The notes beneath the pieces are model-generated. The model was not told the origin of the DNA. It made no database searches and worked only from the letters and a program-made list of their open reading frames with translations. Below, in pieces: positions 10,220-20,979 of a stretch of DNA of 64,000 nt. Both the position numbers and the translations under genes were made by a program. Source of the DNA: Phyto melanocephala (Eukaryota > Arthropoda > Insecta > Diptera > Rhinophoridae). The stretch is taken from contig OW799233.1 of NCBI GenBank assembly GCA_941918925.1, positions 154,918,845 through 154,982,844 of the forward strand, given 5' to 3'. Each line of letters starts with the position of its first letter. Positions within the stretch are counted from its first letter, which is position 1.

Positions 10220-11091
10220 TTTCGATATTTTTAGCAATTTCTATGAACTATTTTTAGAATTTGTGTTTACGTTTATAAACACGTCATTAAAAGTTGATGA
10301 TTACAATACAGCCTTTATAGGTTTTACTGTTAAAAACTCTATTGTAGCATAATGGGAAACGTATATTATAATTATTAAATTATTTAAGTTTATGTTCATT
10401 TTTGTAATATTATTTTCTATAAAAAATTTGTATTGTTAACCTGAATTGATTTAATTTTAAATTGTGTCCACTTTGCTAGAATAGTAAAATTTCAACACCT
10501 TATTTACATACATATGTATTTCATAAGGCAGCTTTAATTTTGTTTAACAAATTTTCGAAACTGAATTAATCGTGCTGCAGAAAACTTTCAGTCAAACAAT
10601 TTCGGACTAAAATTATGTTTTAGAAAATTGAATGAATTCAGCTTAAATGTAGAATTTTTTGTAAACAGAAAGTATTTGATAATATAATTTTTTTATTTTT
10701 TTAATGTCTAATTCATAAAAATAAAAAGAAATATATAAGAGGTTTATAAGTCAAATTTCCATAGAAAATCAGTTTAATAAACCCTTTATAAACCATTAAT
10801 AAGTTTGATGAATTAGGCAGTCAGTGTATTAAATATACAAAATTTATTTTTTTTTTTTACAATAAATATGGAAAATAATGTCACTTTAATGACCCCTGAG
10901 GGATTAGTCTGTAATTTAATTCAAAAGAAATAATTTTCAAATTGCAATGTATTAAGCATAGAAATTTGAAAAAGTTAATCAAATTACGGATTAACCTTTC
11001 TTTTTTCAGGTTCCCAATGGTTTTAGAGCCTTTTTCTGCAACAGTGTTTTCCTTGAGTTAAAGAATTGTCTCGGGCTTGTTTACATATAAT
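10220..11091. other. AT-rich stretch, no recognisable gene
   Basis: No coding similarity, RNA gene or element end was found between the dispersed repeat and the LINE tail. Confidence 0.55.
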
Positions 11092-11235
11092 TAAGCTAGA
11101 TTGAAAAGGAGGGGCACTAAAAGCCCAAACCCATGACAGGTATACACTTATGCCCAGTTGGCATGTTGTGCGCTCCATGTGGGAACCGGAATTCCCAATT
11201 TAAAACCATAATCATAATTTCTCATAAATATTGGA
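11092..11235 (-). mobile_element. 3' UTR of the RNase H LINE, shared with the SINE tail
   Basis: On the minus strand this runs from the LINE ORF2 stop to the sequence GGGCTTTTAGTGCCCCTCC, then TTTTCAATCTAG. The part from GCGCACAACATGCC onwards is nearly the same as the 3' half of the SINE copies at 17623 and 24489, and as the LINE end at 63221. This is the classical arrangement in which a SINE uses the reverse transcriptase of a LINE by sharing its 3' end. Confidence 0.8.
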
Positions 11236-12300
11236 CTAGTCCAAGAACTCAGTCCCCTCAATGTAATTCCTTATGGATTTCCAGTTCGAGTTCCCCAGGT
11301 ACTCCAAATTCGGCATAGTATCCCCTGAAAAATTCTCGCTTCTAATATGCCCAAACGCAGCACACTGACAGAGATAGTGTTTAAAAGTCTCATCCTCTTC
11401 CTCGCATGCTCTGCATGTCGTCGCCTCAGACATTTTCATGCGAGCTAGATGGGTTCTCAACTCCGTATGACCTGTGATCACACTGGTTAGTCTCCTAAGT
11501 GTTGGTCTACTTAGTCTTAAAATTTCCTTTGATTTCTCAAGATTTGGGTCACCCCATAGTATTTTTGTCACTTTACCGACGTCAGTGCCTTGCCATTTTC
11601 TGGCATGTTCCTTTGTCGTTCAACATTTAAGTTTATCCTTGAATAGTTTAAGGGGTTTAGCGTTATCGAAAGTTATATTACTCTGAAGAGCTCCCATTTT
11701 AGATAATTTGTCGGCTTTCTCGTTTCCGATTAGCCCGTGATGGCTTGGTATCCATATTATCTCCAGATGTCCGCAATTTGCATATGAGTTTATCTTGCTC
11801 TTGCATTGCAGAACGTTCCGGGATTCAACTTTCTCCTTTCTCAATGATTTAATCACTGATTGGCTATCTATAAAGATACGAATCAGGGCTTCGCTATTCG
11901 TTTCCTTTATTCATTTAATTTCTTCCGTAATCGCCATGATCTCAGCCTAGAAAATGTTATTGTGATCTGGTAGACGGAAGTATTTGCTTCTGTTTCGGCT
12001 TATGTCGTATAAGCCCACTCCAGTTTGGTCACCAATCTTTTGAACCGTAAAGATCGAATCTATGGGTATTTCCTATCCTGGTTATTTCATCCCATTCTCC
12101 CTCTTTCGGTATTATGGTGATGCAATTAGTATTTTCATATCTCATCGGGATTTTATCACATATTACTTCCATAATATTTCCCATCGGTAGGCTATCCGTT
12201 ATTCTTTGGTATCTGGTCTGTTTACATATACTGGCTCTTCCAAATACCCCCAAAGAAAATTGTCGGTTTGCTGACAAATCTGGCGAACGCCTTAGCCAGT
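11236..12300 (-). pseudogene. Decayed LINE ORF2, RNase H and C-terminal Cys-His region
   Basis: Three pieces in different frames follow each other on the minus strand. The 5' piece (12029-12277) ends in HRFDLYGSKDW, the start of an RNase H domain where the catalytic aspartate is normally in a DGS context. The middle piece (11620-11880) has IFIDSQSVIKSL and WIPSHHGLIGNEKADKLS, the later RNase H motifs with the catalytic aspartate. The 3' piece (11236-11571) has SVITGHTELRTHL and C-R-A-C-E-E-E-D-E-T-F-K-H-Y-L-C, the Cys-His motif that ends I/R1/LOA-type LINEs. In-frame stops and frameshifts between them show it is dead. Reverse transcriptase is absent, so the copy is 5'-truncated near 12300. 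Confidence 0.8.
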
Positions 12301-12384
12301 ATTATTTCCGAATTTCTGGTAATTATTCCCTCTTTAGAAACTTGACAGAAAATTTACTTAAATGTTCCATTGTGTCTCGGGTGT

Positions 12385-13195
12385 TATGGGTAGAGGAGAG
12401 AAGTTATGTCCGTCTGTCCGTTTGTGCGTCTTGCTATTTGTGGTTGAAATTGACTTTTAGAAGATTCAACATGTTCTGCGGACCTCTATGGTATATTAAT
12501 CTTTTGGAACATTCGGAAATGAAATGTTGTTGCTATTTTAAATTATAATATGCATCTAGGACTATAATATAAATGTATAACAAATCGGTCGCTAATAGCC
12601 AAAGTTATAGCCTAAAATAATTTAGAACAATTAATATTATTTAATAGTTCCTAAAGCTTCTAATTAAATTTTGGACACGCTTAAGACACTAAATTGCAAG
12701 CCCTAGTCTAGAAAATTATTGCTGAGAAAGACTTACAAATCGATTTAAAACTAACTGAGATAAAAGCGCCAAAATATATCCACTTTGTCGTTATTTTCGT
12801 AAAATTTACCAACGAAAATCGATTTCTTTCAGCTTCACCAAGAAGGTCAAGCTGGCTTTATAAGTAAAATATAAAACACTTTAAAAATTCATAATCCATG
12901 ATGGCCACAACTACAAAATGGCGCATAATATATATATGTATGTGAGTCAAATGTAAAAATTATTTAAATTTACCCCCCTCAACCACCTCAAATTGGTGAA
13001 CAATATTTTTGTTCACCCCATTAATATAGGTATCAAGTAGAAGGGCTCGATTAATGGTAAAATCAAAAATGGCGTTGGACATAATGCAGCAAAATGGCGT
13101 ACAATATTAAATAGGATATCTAGGCTACGTTTCGATGAGGTCATTATACATTTGTACGTGTTGGTGACTCAGCAGGGCCGAAAAAATCACTCTTA
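12385..13195 (-). repeat. CAAGTAAGAG-family dispersed repeat, diverged copy
   Basis: The order of blocks is the same as in the better copies: GTCCGTCTGTCCGT, then GGTTGAAATTGACTTTTAGAAG, then AATCGGTC and AACTAACTGAGATA, then repeated AAATGGCG segments. The far end reads AGGGCCGAAAAAATCACTC. A 144-codon plus-strand frame across the start is accidental. Both ends are too diverged to place exactly. Confidence 0.55.
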
Positions 13196-13199
13196 GTTG

Positions 13200-14385
13200 T
13201 TTTCTTTTATAAAGAATAAATTCAATGCATTATACGTACGCAAATAATTTGTTAATGCTAATACTTTATCATGTCTAGATTCAGATAATAGTTGTAACGG
13301 TTGTTTGTTCTTAAGAACGTTAATTCTTTGTGCTTCGATTGTGGTTTCAAATAAAGCTTTTTAAAGAATACTTCTTCTTTTTCTATCATCCCTTTATATG
13401 GTTGAATTTTAATATTTTTTGAATTCTAGCAAAACAAAATTTCAATAAAATTTTTTCGTCTGTATTTTACTTTTTTTTTTGTAATTTCTCTATAGAATAT
13501 TGTCTATAGAATTTGGTTCCTATATTAATACGAAATTGTTGATAAATTGGTTTATTGTTATAATATACTTATTTTTAGAAATATAATTAACTAGAACAAT
13601 TCTAGGTATATGTTATGGTTTTATTAGATTTATTTCAGGTACTTTCATAATTATATTGGATTTTCTTTCTCCTCCTTCTTGGTTTGCATACTCACTCATT
13701 CACACAGTCATTTACATTATAATAAATTACACTACCAAAGGTGGGCTGGTTATTATGCATTAGTGTTGATATCTGCTACACACCCACCTCTAATTTAAGT
13801 ATACCGATCTATTAGGAAGCACATTGTGAGTTGAATAAGTAATGTCTGTTAGTTCATCCGCTTGGCCTTCAAACAAATGTCTGCTTAGAATTAAACTTTA
13901 AATTGTACAACTGATTTATAAATATTGACATTCAAATGTAAAGATAGAAGTTTTCTATTATCAAATACGTTTAACGAATATTGCTAAGGATGTCTATTTT
14001 TGTTCCTAGCTGCCATATAAGGCCCGCCTTCAATATCTCACTTAACGTGCTTAACAATGAAGTCAAGACTTAGTTTAAGTACAATAACTTACTTTTACCG
14101 ATTTATATTGGCCATTTAGCTCCAGCCTTATGTATTATCTATCGAATTTTACTTTAAGTCAGTTTTAAACGCAAATCGTTGTATTGCATTTTTTTTTTTT
14201 TGTTAAGCGATACATATTTGTTTTAGCTCTCCCACTTGTAGTGCCTACACACACAGAGAAAACAGTATCGGTTGTGAGTACCGCAATTGATGCCAATCGC
14301 ATAGTTTAGTTGTGATAGTAGAATTGTACGGTTATATCTACAGAATTTCGTTTCGGAATATAAATATGTAGTCATGTATAACTAC
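13200..14385. other. AT-rich stretch, no recognisable gene
   Basis: Nothing with coding similarity or clear element structure is seen. A short TATG microsatellite begins at the right edge. Confidence 0.55.
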
Positions 14386-14406
14386 ATGTATGTATGTATG
14401 TATGTA

Positions 14407-14792
14407 GGTAGGTTAGGTTAGATCAGATCCGGCAGCCGCCCGAAGGCATAGCTCACTTGGGTCCTCCGAGGATCCCGTTGTGATACTGTAGGCACCAACG
14501 ACCGTTCGTCTATGTCCTCTGGCCGTCGTTCCTCAGCCATCCTGTCCTGTTTACGAAGGTGTGGATCTTTCCCAGATCAACTGCGGAAAGACAAGTTTTA
14601 CTTACAAGTATTCGCTGACCTAGAATTTGGTGTCTCAGGTCCCCGATTGCAGGACATTACAGAGAAGATGTTCAGTTGTCTCCTCCTCTTCCTCGTTATC
14701 GCAACTTCTGCAGAAGTCGTTGTAAGGGATATTCAGCCTTTTCGCATGTGTACCTATAGGCCAGTGTCCGGTAATGACCGCTATGAGGTTCC
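14407..14792 (-). pseudogene. 3' end of a second RNase H-type LINE, 5'-truncated, with target duplication
   Basis: Read on the minus strand, the frame begins VITGHWPIGTHAKRL, continues to a C-terminal Cys-His motif (C-R-S-C ... T-T-E-H-L-L-C), and in another frame ends VDLGKIHTFVNRTGWL. These are the last parts of an ORF2 of the I/R1/LOA kind, distinct from the LINE at 11.2 kb. The 3' UTR ends in TAACCTAACCTACC. The fragment sits between two 18-bp runs of TATG repeat (14389-14406 and 14793-14810) that can be read as a target duplication, although a microsatellite is weak proof. A plus-strand 118-codon frame over this region is only its shadow. Confidence 0.75.
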
Positions 14793-15029
14793 TATGTATG
14801 TATGTATGTACGGTTCCCGCAATAGAAATTTTATAATCACATATGACATGTTCAATTGCAGGAACTGAACTATTTGATTGGCAATGAATGTGATTTTTTT
14901 TCTGGGTCTTAACTACTCAACCAACTACTCAAAATAATATTGACATAATATTAAGAGATCTTGCAGACAATTTTGAAATGGTTTATTTGAACTATTAAAT
15001 AGGTCTTTAAATACCTTTAATTTGATGCT

Positions 15030-15630
15030 GAATTTACCTTCAAGAAGAACAACAGGCAGTGGGTCCTTGTTGCCAAAACCACATCTCAAGTCTGTTTTCA
15101 AGAGCAGGACGTTAAAAATGTTCTATCCTAAGCCGATACCGTTCTCCATTTACGGTTAAAGCATTTTTATCTTCATTTTCGAAGAAGTAAGGTCCAATGA
15201 TATTTTCAAATGTAATGTCACACCATACTATACGCCTTTGTGGTGCAATTGACGCTGATGAATGGCTCTTAGATTTTCAGAATTCCACAACCTATAGTTA
15301 ACAAATATATTTAAATGAAAATGTGCTCACTCACTAACTCATATTCAGTTTATCAATAAATTTGATTTCATTTCTGTCCAATTGTTTAAATTAAACTGCT
15401 GAACTTAGACGTTGCCGATGAATGACATTTAATCTTTTTTAAAATATGCCGTAACGATATACGAGTTATTTCTCGCTATGCCGAACGAATTCGGGTAGAT
15501 GTTTCTGGCGTTCCTTTAACACTTTCCTCTACACGTTCAATATTTTTCTGCAGGTTGAATTAAACATGGTCTACGGTATTGAGCAAAATCTCTTACGGTA
15601 CCATGTCGGCAACAAATCATTGTATCAAAG
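15030..15630 (-). pseudogene. Mariner transposase relic
   Basis: Pieces in several frames on the minus strand keep the order of a mariner transposase. They are NIERVEESVKGTPETSTRIR and the following helix region (about 15540-15420), a degraded DEAHF region, WCDITFENIIGPYFFENED, then ALTVNGERYRLRIEHF with a stop, and RPALENRLEMWFWQQGPTAC in place of the WFQQDGATCHT box (about 15050). The second catalytic aspartate is lost and stops and frameshifts are numerous. It is of the same general lineage as the relic at 56.3-56.9 kb. Confidence 0.75.
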
Positions 15631-15639
15631 GGCGGAGTT

Positions 15640-16430
15640 CTCGAGTTAAAATGTTGTTGATATATACGTTTTGCTTTAAAATAATTTTTCTATTGTCCTG
15701 CTTTCCATTCTGCAAATAATCAATTGTATAAAAAATGGGCGGAAAAGAGAAATTTTTTTTTCCAAAATGAAACTGCTGATAAAATAATTTTGAATATCCT
15801 GTGCTATAATCTCAAACAAAAAAGAAATAGTAAACGATATTCTTCTTTGATGTAGGGTTTTGTAAAAATTGTGCTTGACCGACCTTCTTTTTTTATTTAT
15901 ATGTTTGATGTACATGTGTAATAATGTATACTGGTTAATTCTAATCTTTCACCATATAAATTACTAACAACTGCAACAACAACGTATATGTCAGTAAATA
16001 GCTAAACAAAAGGTTGAACTTTATATTCTAACCGCCCTTTACTTTCTACAAAAACAATAGAAGAAAATAAAATTACATCTATAACAATAATGACAACAAC
16101 TAATATAAAAGTACATAAACATCTACTTCCATTCCAAGTAGTATAATTGTCCTTCTCTTTCATAGAATATATTTACATTTCAATTTGTTGTTGTTAAAGT
16201 TGTTTGGTTATGATATGGTTTTCTGGATTATAGTTGTTGGTTTTTTTAGTGTTATTGTTGTTGTGTATGTTTGTGCTGTCAAATCAATGTTAATGGGCTT
16301 TTGGAAGTGTATCTGATTGACCCTTTATTTGCGTAGTTTTCTTTTAACTGTTAACTGCGCATTATTATTTTAAAAGTTGTGGAAGGTTAAAAAATATGTT
16401 TAGTGCTATGCGAATACGATGTTGCAGTTT
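15640..16430. other. AT-rich stretch, no recognisable gene
   Basis: A 79-codon minus-strand frame (15676-15915) has no recognisable domain. Simple CAA/TTG-rich segments occur near 15970 and 16190-16270. Confidence 0.55.
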
Positions 16431-16880
16431 CTTAGCCCATTCCCTTACCATCGCTTTAGTACATCCATACTGTCGTATTTTTAAGTGCTCATCTCACCTT
16501 GCTCTTAAAAATGCCTTAGATTTTTCCGAACAATTCGAAAGCCATTGTGTGGATGAAGTGGAGAGCGTAACATAGTTATCTAACCATTCTTGGTTTACAC
16601 GATCCTTATGAGACAGTGCAGAGTCTTGTTGAAATGTACATAATCTACTACCGAGATGTTTGCGTGCTCGCAGCTTCCAAAATATTTTTCCAATAATAAG
16701 TTGCATTGAATTTTAACATCTGTCTTAATGAAAACTATTGGACAGAGTCCATCGTCGGTTATAGCTGCCCATACCAATACTTGAGATTGAAAATACTTCA
16801 GGTGGCCATCCGTACGCGATCATTTTGAGAGCTTATGAACTGCTCGATAGGAAAATTGTTTTCATTATAGAACACAATTT
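16431..16880 (-). pseudogene. Tc1/mariner-type transposase relic
   Basis: Two overlapping minus-strand frames join into one transposase by a frameshift. The first has MVWAAITDDGLCPIVFIKTD (16777 downwards), and the second has FWKLRARKHLGSRLCTFQQD, then SALSHKDRVNQEWL, then STQWLSNCSE in place of the normal WPxNSPDxNPLD box. The FQQD-x-A-x-x-H motif carries the second catalytic aspartate, and the third is lost. A further degraded piece, MVREWAKKLQHRIRIAL, near 16400-16450 matches the expected C-terminus. This lineage is different from the other mariner relics in the window. Confidence 0.75.
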
Positions 16881-17265
16881 TTATATTATTTTTTAGCCAT
16901 TTTTTTACTACTAGATGGCCATAGTCAATGCAAAAGGTGGTCACAAATAGATTCTAATTATTTAATTATGTCCACACATTTTGTATTTAAATTATTATCA
17001 CACAAATTATACAAAAAAATATGGTCGTCTGAATAGGTAGCACTTAAATCGCCTGTCCACTGTATTAAGTATTGTGCCGTCCAAGTGTATGGCATTTTCC
17101 ATCGCTGCAAAAAATATCGTATAGCGTAAGCTTAGCTTTAACGAAATCCATTTGTTTGTTGGAATCAAGATTCTCAAGACCCCAATATAATGGGAATAAT
17201 TTTGGTATAAAAAAATCTACTTAATAAATTATGACGTATTGGCACTAATAGTTTATTCACACTTA

Positions 17266-17382
17266 GGGCCGTATTCAAAAAAATTATTTTAGGTTTATTA
17301 AAGGCTTCTTTGACAGATGTTGTAGAGAAATTTGTCAAATAAGCCTTCAATAAACCTAAAATATTTTTTATGAATACGGCCC
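17266..17382. mobile_element. 117-bp palindromic MITE with TTA target duplication
   Basis: The sequence begins GGGCCGTATTCA and ends TGAATACGGCCC. About 43 bases on each side are complementary (TTTAGGTTTATTAAAGGCTT against AAGCCTTCAATAAACCTAAA), leaving a loop of about 30 bases. TTA flanks it at 17263-17265 and 17383-17385. A GGGCC start with a 3-bp TTA duplication fits PIF/Harbinger-type MITEs. A related copy lies at 53571-53655. Confidence 0.75.
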
Positions 17383-17622
17383 TTAGTTTTTAGTATAAAA
17401 TTTTTGTTTTAACTTAATCAAATCATTAAAATATGGTTTTATCATACAAAATAATATCACTAAAACCATCTTACAGACTTTTGTGGTTGGATTATTTATT
17501 TAGATTTTCGATGTACTTAATTCAGTGCTGCCAAGTTAAATAGATTAAAATCAGCTTATAATGTTAGATGGCGCTTAATAAAAAAAATATAATTGAACAA
17601 GTGAAATAGAACAAACATAATA

Positions 17623-17838
17623 GTGATCCTGTGGACTAGTCAGTAGTGTGCTGGTCTGCTAGTTTGGGGGTTGCGGGTTCGATTCCCGCCAGAGACTCTG
17701 GACTGGTCTGCTTCTCTTTCTCTTCTATTTTTACTATTATATTCATATGGAGCACACAACATGCCAATTGGGCATAAGTGTATACCTGTCGTGGGTTTGG
17801 GCTTTAAGTGCCCCTCCTTTTCAACCTAACCTAACCTA
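17623..17838 (+). mobile_element. tRNA-derived SINE, LINE-tailed
   Basis: The 5' part is tRNA-like: GTCAGTAGTGTGCTGG, then GGGGTTGCGGGTTCGATTCC. The 3' half (GAGCACACAACATGCC to AAGTGCCCCTCCTTTTCAACC) matches the 3' UTR of the LINE at 11.1 kb. It ends in AACCTAACCTAACCT. An approximate target duplication, AACAAACATAA at 17610-17620 against AACAAACAATA at 17840-17850, brackets it. The transcript would be made by RNA polymerase III and moved by the partner LINE. It is not a functional tRNA gene: no aminoacyl stem closes, and the sequence continues into the LINE-derived tail. Confidence 0.85.
17673..17690 (+). promoter_or_regulatory. RNA polymerase III B box of the SINE
   Basis: GCGGGTTCGATTCCCGCC contains the B-box consensus GGTTCGANTCC within a T-arm stem of GCGGG/CCCGC. 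It is identical to the copy at 24631-24648 on the minus strand. Confidence 0.85.
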
Positions 17839-18187
17839 AAACAAACAATATGAAAACAATGGATGCAGCAGCAACAACCCAGAAAAAATTTCAAATATGC
17901 ATTTACAGAAAATAAAATAATTTCTATTTTGGAGCGCATTGTAAACATTTCTTATTATTTCATACAACCAAAAACAGCTGATAGACAGTGTGTCAAATAA
18001 ATAATATAATAGAAAAAGTACTGCCAAAAATACACTTATTTCTGCGAAAAATTAATTGTATATTCTTTAATAAAATATTTGAGTAAAGCCGTAAAAAATT
18101 TTAGCAAAGTCGTCGTCTGTCTACAGATATAATTTAATGCTCATAAAATATGAAAAAAAAATAAAAATTTCACAAAATTATATTAAA

Positions 18188-18770
18188 CTAGAAAAGCCCG
18201 GCGCGCGTTGCAACGCCCCTTAATGAATAAAAATGCATTCTGAATTTAAATTAATAATCAAGTGCAAAAAGCTAAAAATTATAACTTTTTAATGGGCGTG
18301 GCACTGCCCACTTTTATAATCAAGAAATTGTATAGTCATGACAACTCAATATGTGTGCAAAGTTTAACCATAATCGGCCCAGAGCAAGTACCTCAAAATG
18401 ATAACTTATGTGTTATGGGCGTGGCACTGTCCACTTTTCTAATCACGAAATTGTTTAATCGTAAGAGTTGAATATGTGTGTGCAAAAAATAGGTCAAGTG
18501 CAAAAAGTTAAAAATTATAACTTTATGTTATGGGTGGCACTGCCCATTTTTCTAGTCACGAAAGTGTAAAGTCATGACAGCTTAATATGTGTGCAAAGTT
18601 TCAGAAAAATCGGTCAAGTGCAAGTAGCTAAAAATGATAACTAATTTTTTATGGGTGTGGACCCGCCCACCCATAAACACCCCCTGGAATGTGTACAACA
18701 ACTTGCCAAAGTTTGAGTTCGATCGGTTTTATAGTTTCGGAGCTAACACACACACAGGGTTTCACTCTAT
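18188..18770 (-). mobile_element. Helitron-like element with four internal tandem units (diverged copy)
   Basis: The 3' end, on the minus strand, reads GCAACGCGCGCCGGG, then CTTTTCTAG, followed by T. The CTAG-T end and the GC-rich, hairpin-capable stretch just before it are Helitron features. Inside are about four units of roughly 120 bases, each with a form of ATGGGCGTGGCACTGCCCAC. The 5' end near 18770 (TTAGCTCCGAAAC region) is too decayed to place. Its relatives at 31540 and 39694 have intact ends. No helicase/Rep gene is present, so it is non-autonomous. Confidence 0.65.
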
Positions 18771-18779
18771 TTAAATAAT

Positions 18780-20979
18780 TAAGTTTAGTGACTTGACCTT
18801 GAGTCTGTATATAAAAATAAATATTTACACATTATAAAATCGGAAAGAATATAAAGAAAATTTATTAAATATATTTAAATTTTTTTTATTAATTTTTTCA
18901 ATTAGTTTATTCGATTAATTTATTCGAATAATTTATTGGATAATGTTATTTTAACTCACCCATACTTTATCCGACATACCTGTTAAATATCTGTTTTGTT
19001 AACGAACTTTTAAAATATTTTGCAACCCTTAAGTGTAAATTACAACAAAAAAAAAATACTTCTAACCATCATGTATGAGTGTTGCACGAAATGTATATTC
19101 GAGAGCCTAAAAAATGTTTCCCCACAAAAAACGTGACCTGTTTAAATACGAACTTTAATCAAAGAAAAACATAAGTAAAAGTGTAATCAATGTTTATTTA
19201 CAAAGTTTTTCTGTGTTTTTTTTATTTCGACTTTTGGTCAGTAAATATTTAAACATTCGTTTAGCTCTATTATATGAAACATAATCTAAATGTTTCTTTT
19301 TTTCTCTTTTCTATTATATTTGACGTCTTTACTTAGTTCTATTCCTTTTTATACTGTTATTTTAAGATTTTTAAATACGTAATAAAATTTTATTATTTTG
19401 TTATTTGACCAAGAAAAATTAGCAATCAACTTATAAAAAACAAAAAAACAAAAAAAAAATAGAACAAAATGAAGTAATATTTGAGAAAATTTTTAGTAGT
19501 AAAAACAAAATAATAAAACTACGTCACGTATGAGTGTTAAAAATTATTATCTTTTTAAACGCAAGACGTATGATTAATAAATTATTCAGACTTGCTCTCC
19601 ATAAAAACTATATAAATAAAAAACCTTTTCAGAAATTGTTCGATTAGCTTAAATAACAATTTCATTTTTAAGAAAACTATAGCCTTCTTTGCTAACTGAT
19701 CTTTTTAATTATCTTCTAAAGCTTTTTGCTTTAAATTATATAATTATAATTTAAAATTATAATTCAAAAATATACTTAACCAAAAACCTTTAATCCTCAA
19801 TCCTCAAAGACACAAAGTTATGAGAAGCCTTCCGAAGCAGTTTCTGTTAAATTATTGTAGTGAGCAGGTAGGATTGTTTACAGAAGGGATTAGTAATAAA
19901 TAATAAATTGACTCATAAGCACCGCTACCAAAAATAGGTATTTTTTACAGCCACTAGCTTGCCTATAGGTCAGGAATTTTAATCAAGTCTAATACCCTAC
20001 GAGTCAAAGAATTCGAAATCCCCATTAGCGTAATAAAACTACACTATAGAAAACGCATTCTCTTTGTGCAGAGAGTCGAGCAATCGCAGAGCACGTGCTC
20101 AGAAGGGCTTAAATTTTGAGGTGTTGAATTGAAACATGAGTTTTCCTAAACCTAAATACAATCATTTTGAGGATTAACAAAACCATAAACCTTTTTAAAA
20201 GTTATAATAAACCTGATTTGATTTATTTTGCTCAAGCATAAAGTTTCCGTAACAATAAAAAATACTTTTTAAAGCATTCGAAAAGTGGGCAGCGCCATGC
20301 CCACTCTAAACCGATTTAAATAAAACTTGGCACACACATAGCGTTCCTGTAATAATTGAAAAAACATATTCTATAGCGATTTTTATAAAGCTTAACATAC
20401 ATATATGTGCATTAAATTCACAGGTCAAAATAATGTTTTTTTCTCTATCAAGCAAAAAACTTCATTATTTTGATGACTGTAGTTAAACAAAGCCGCGGTC
20501 AAACTTATCGTTTTACTTCTTTTAATTCTAGAAAGAATACACAGAAAATTATTTACACGTTTTTTTTCGCGAAAGTGGAAATGGCATAAGAAATAAAAGA
20601 AAATGTCTTATTTTTATTCGCTCCACTATCTTTCTTACAGTCACTCTTACACCTATAAAAATTATAAAAAAATTTTCCAAATGATAATTACCATTGGGTT
20701 TACCAGCCAAACAATAAAGTCATAAAACAAAACAAAAGATAACAACAGTTAAAAAATAATAACAATAAAAAAAACGGCAACAGAAATCTAGAGACTACAA
20801 ACAATTATTAAGTTTAAATGCTAAAATATCAACACTTGAGCAAATCTCGTTGTTTTGTAACAACTGGTAGTTGAAAGGTGTTTGCTAAATAAAAAATGGC
20901 AGTTAAAAAAACCATTTTATTTGTAGGCAGGGCTGCCAGATTACCAGAAATCTAAAAAGTACCCAATAATAGAACATTC
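18780..20979. other. AT-rich stretch, no recognisable gene
   Basis: No coding similarity is seen. A short piece near 20285-20310 (AAGTGGGCAGCGCCATGCCC) recalls the Helitron-like unit, and a 12-bp perfect palindrome GAGCACGTGCTC lies at 20089-20100. Confidence 0.55.

Noticed and set aside
12114..12548. 144-codon plus-strand frame
   Set aside because: It crosses from antisense LINE sequence into the dispersed CAAGTAAGAG repeat and has no domain of its own.
14512..14868. 118-codon plus-strand frame
   Set aside because: It is antisense to the C-terminal part of a LINE ORF2 read on the minus strand.
17640..17700. Possible tRNA gene (T-arm GCGGGTTCGATTCCCGCC)
   Set aside because: The same body occurs twice with a LINE-derived 3' half and a repeat tail, and no acceptor stem closes. 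It is a SINE head, not a tRNA gene.
17825..17838. Telomere-like TTAGG repeats as evidence of a telomere
   Set aside because: Only two to four units at SINE/LINE 3' ends; they are retroelement tails, not a telomeric array.
20089..20100. Palindrome GAGCACGTGCTC as a regulatory site
   Set aside because: A 12-bp palindrome with an E-box core can occur by chance and there is no gene nearby to regulate.
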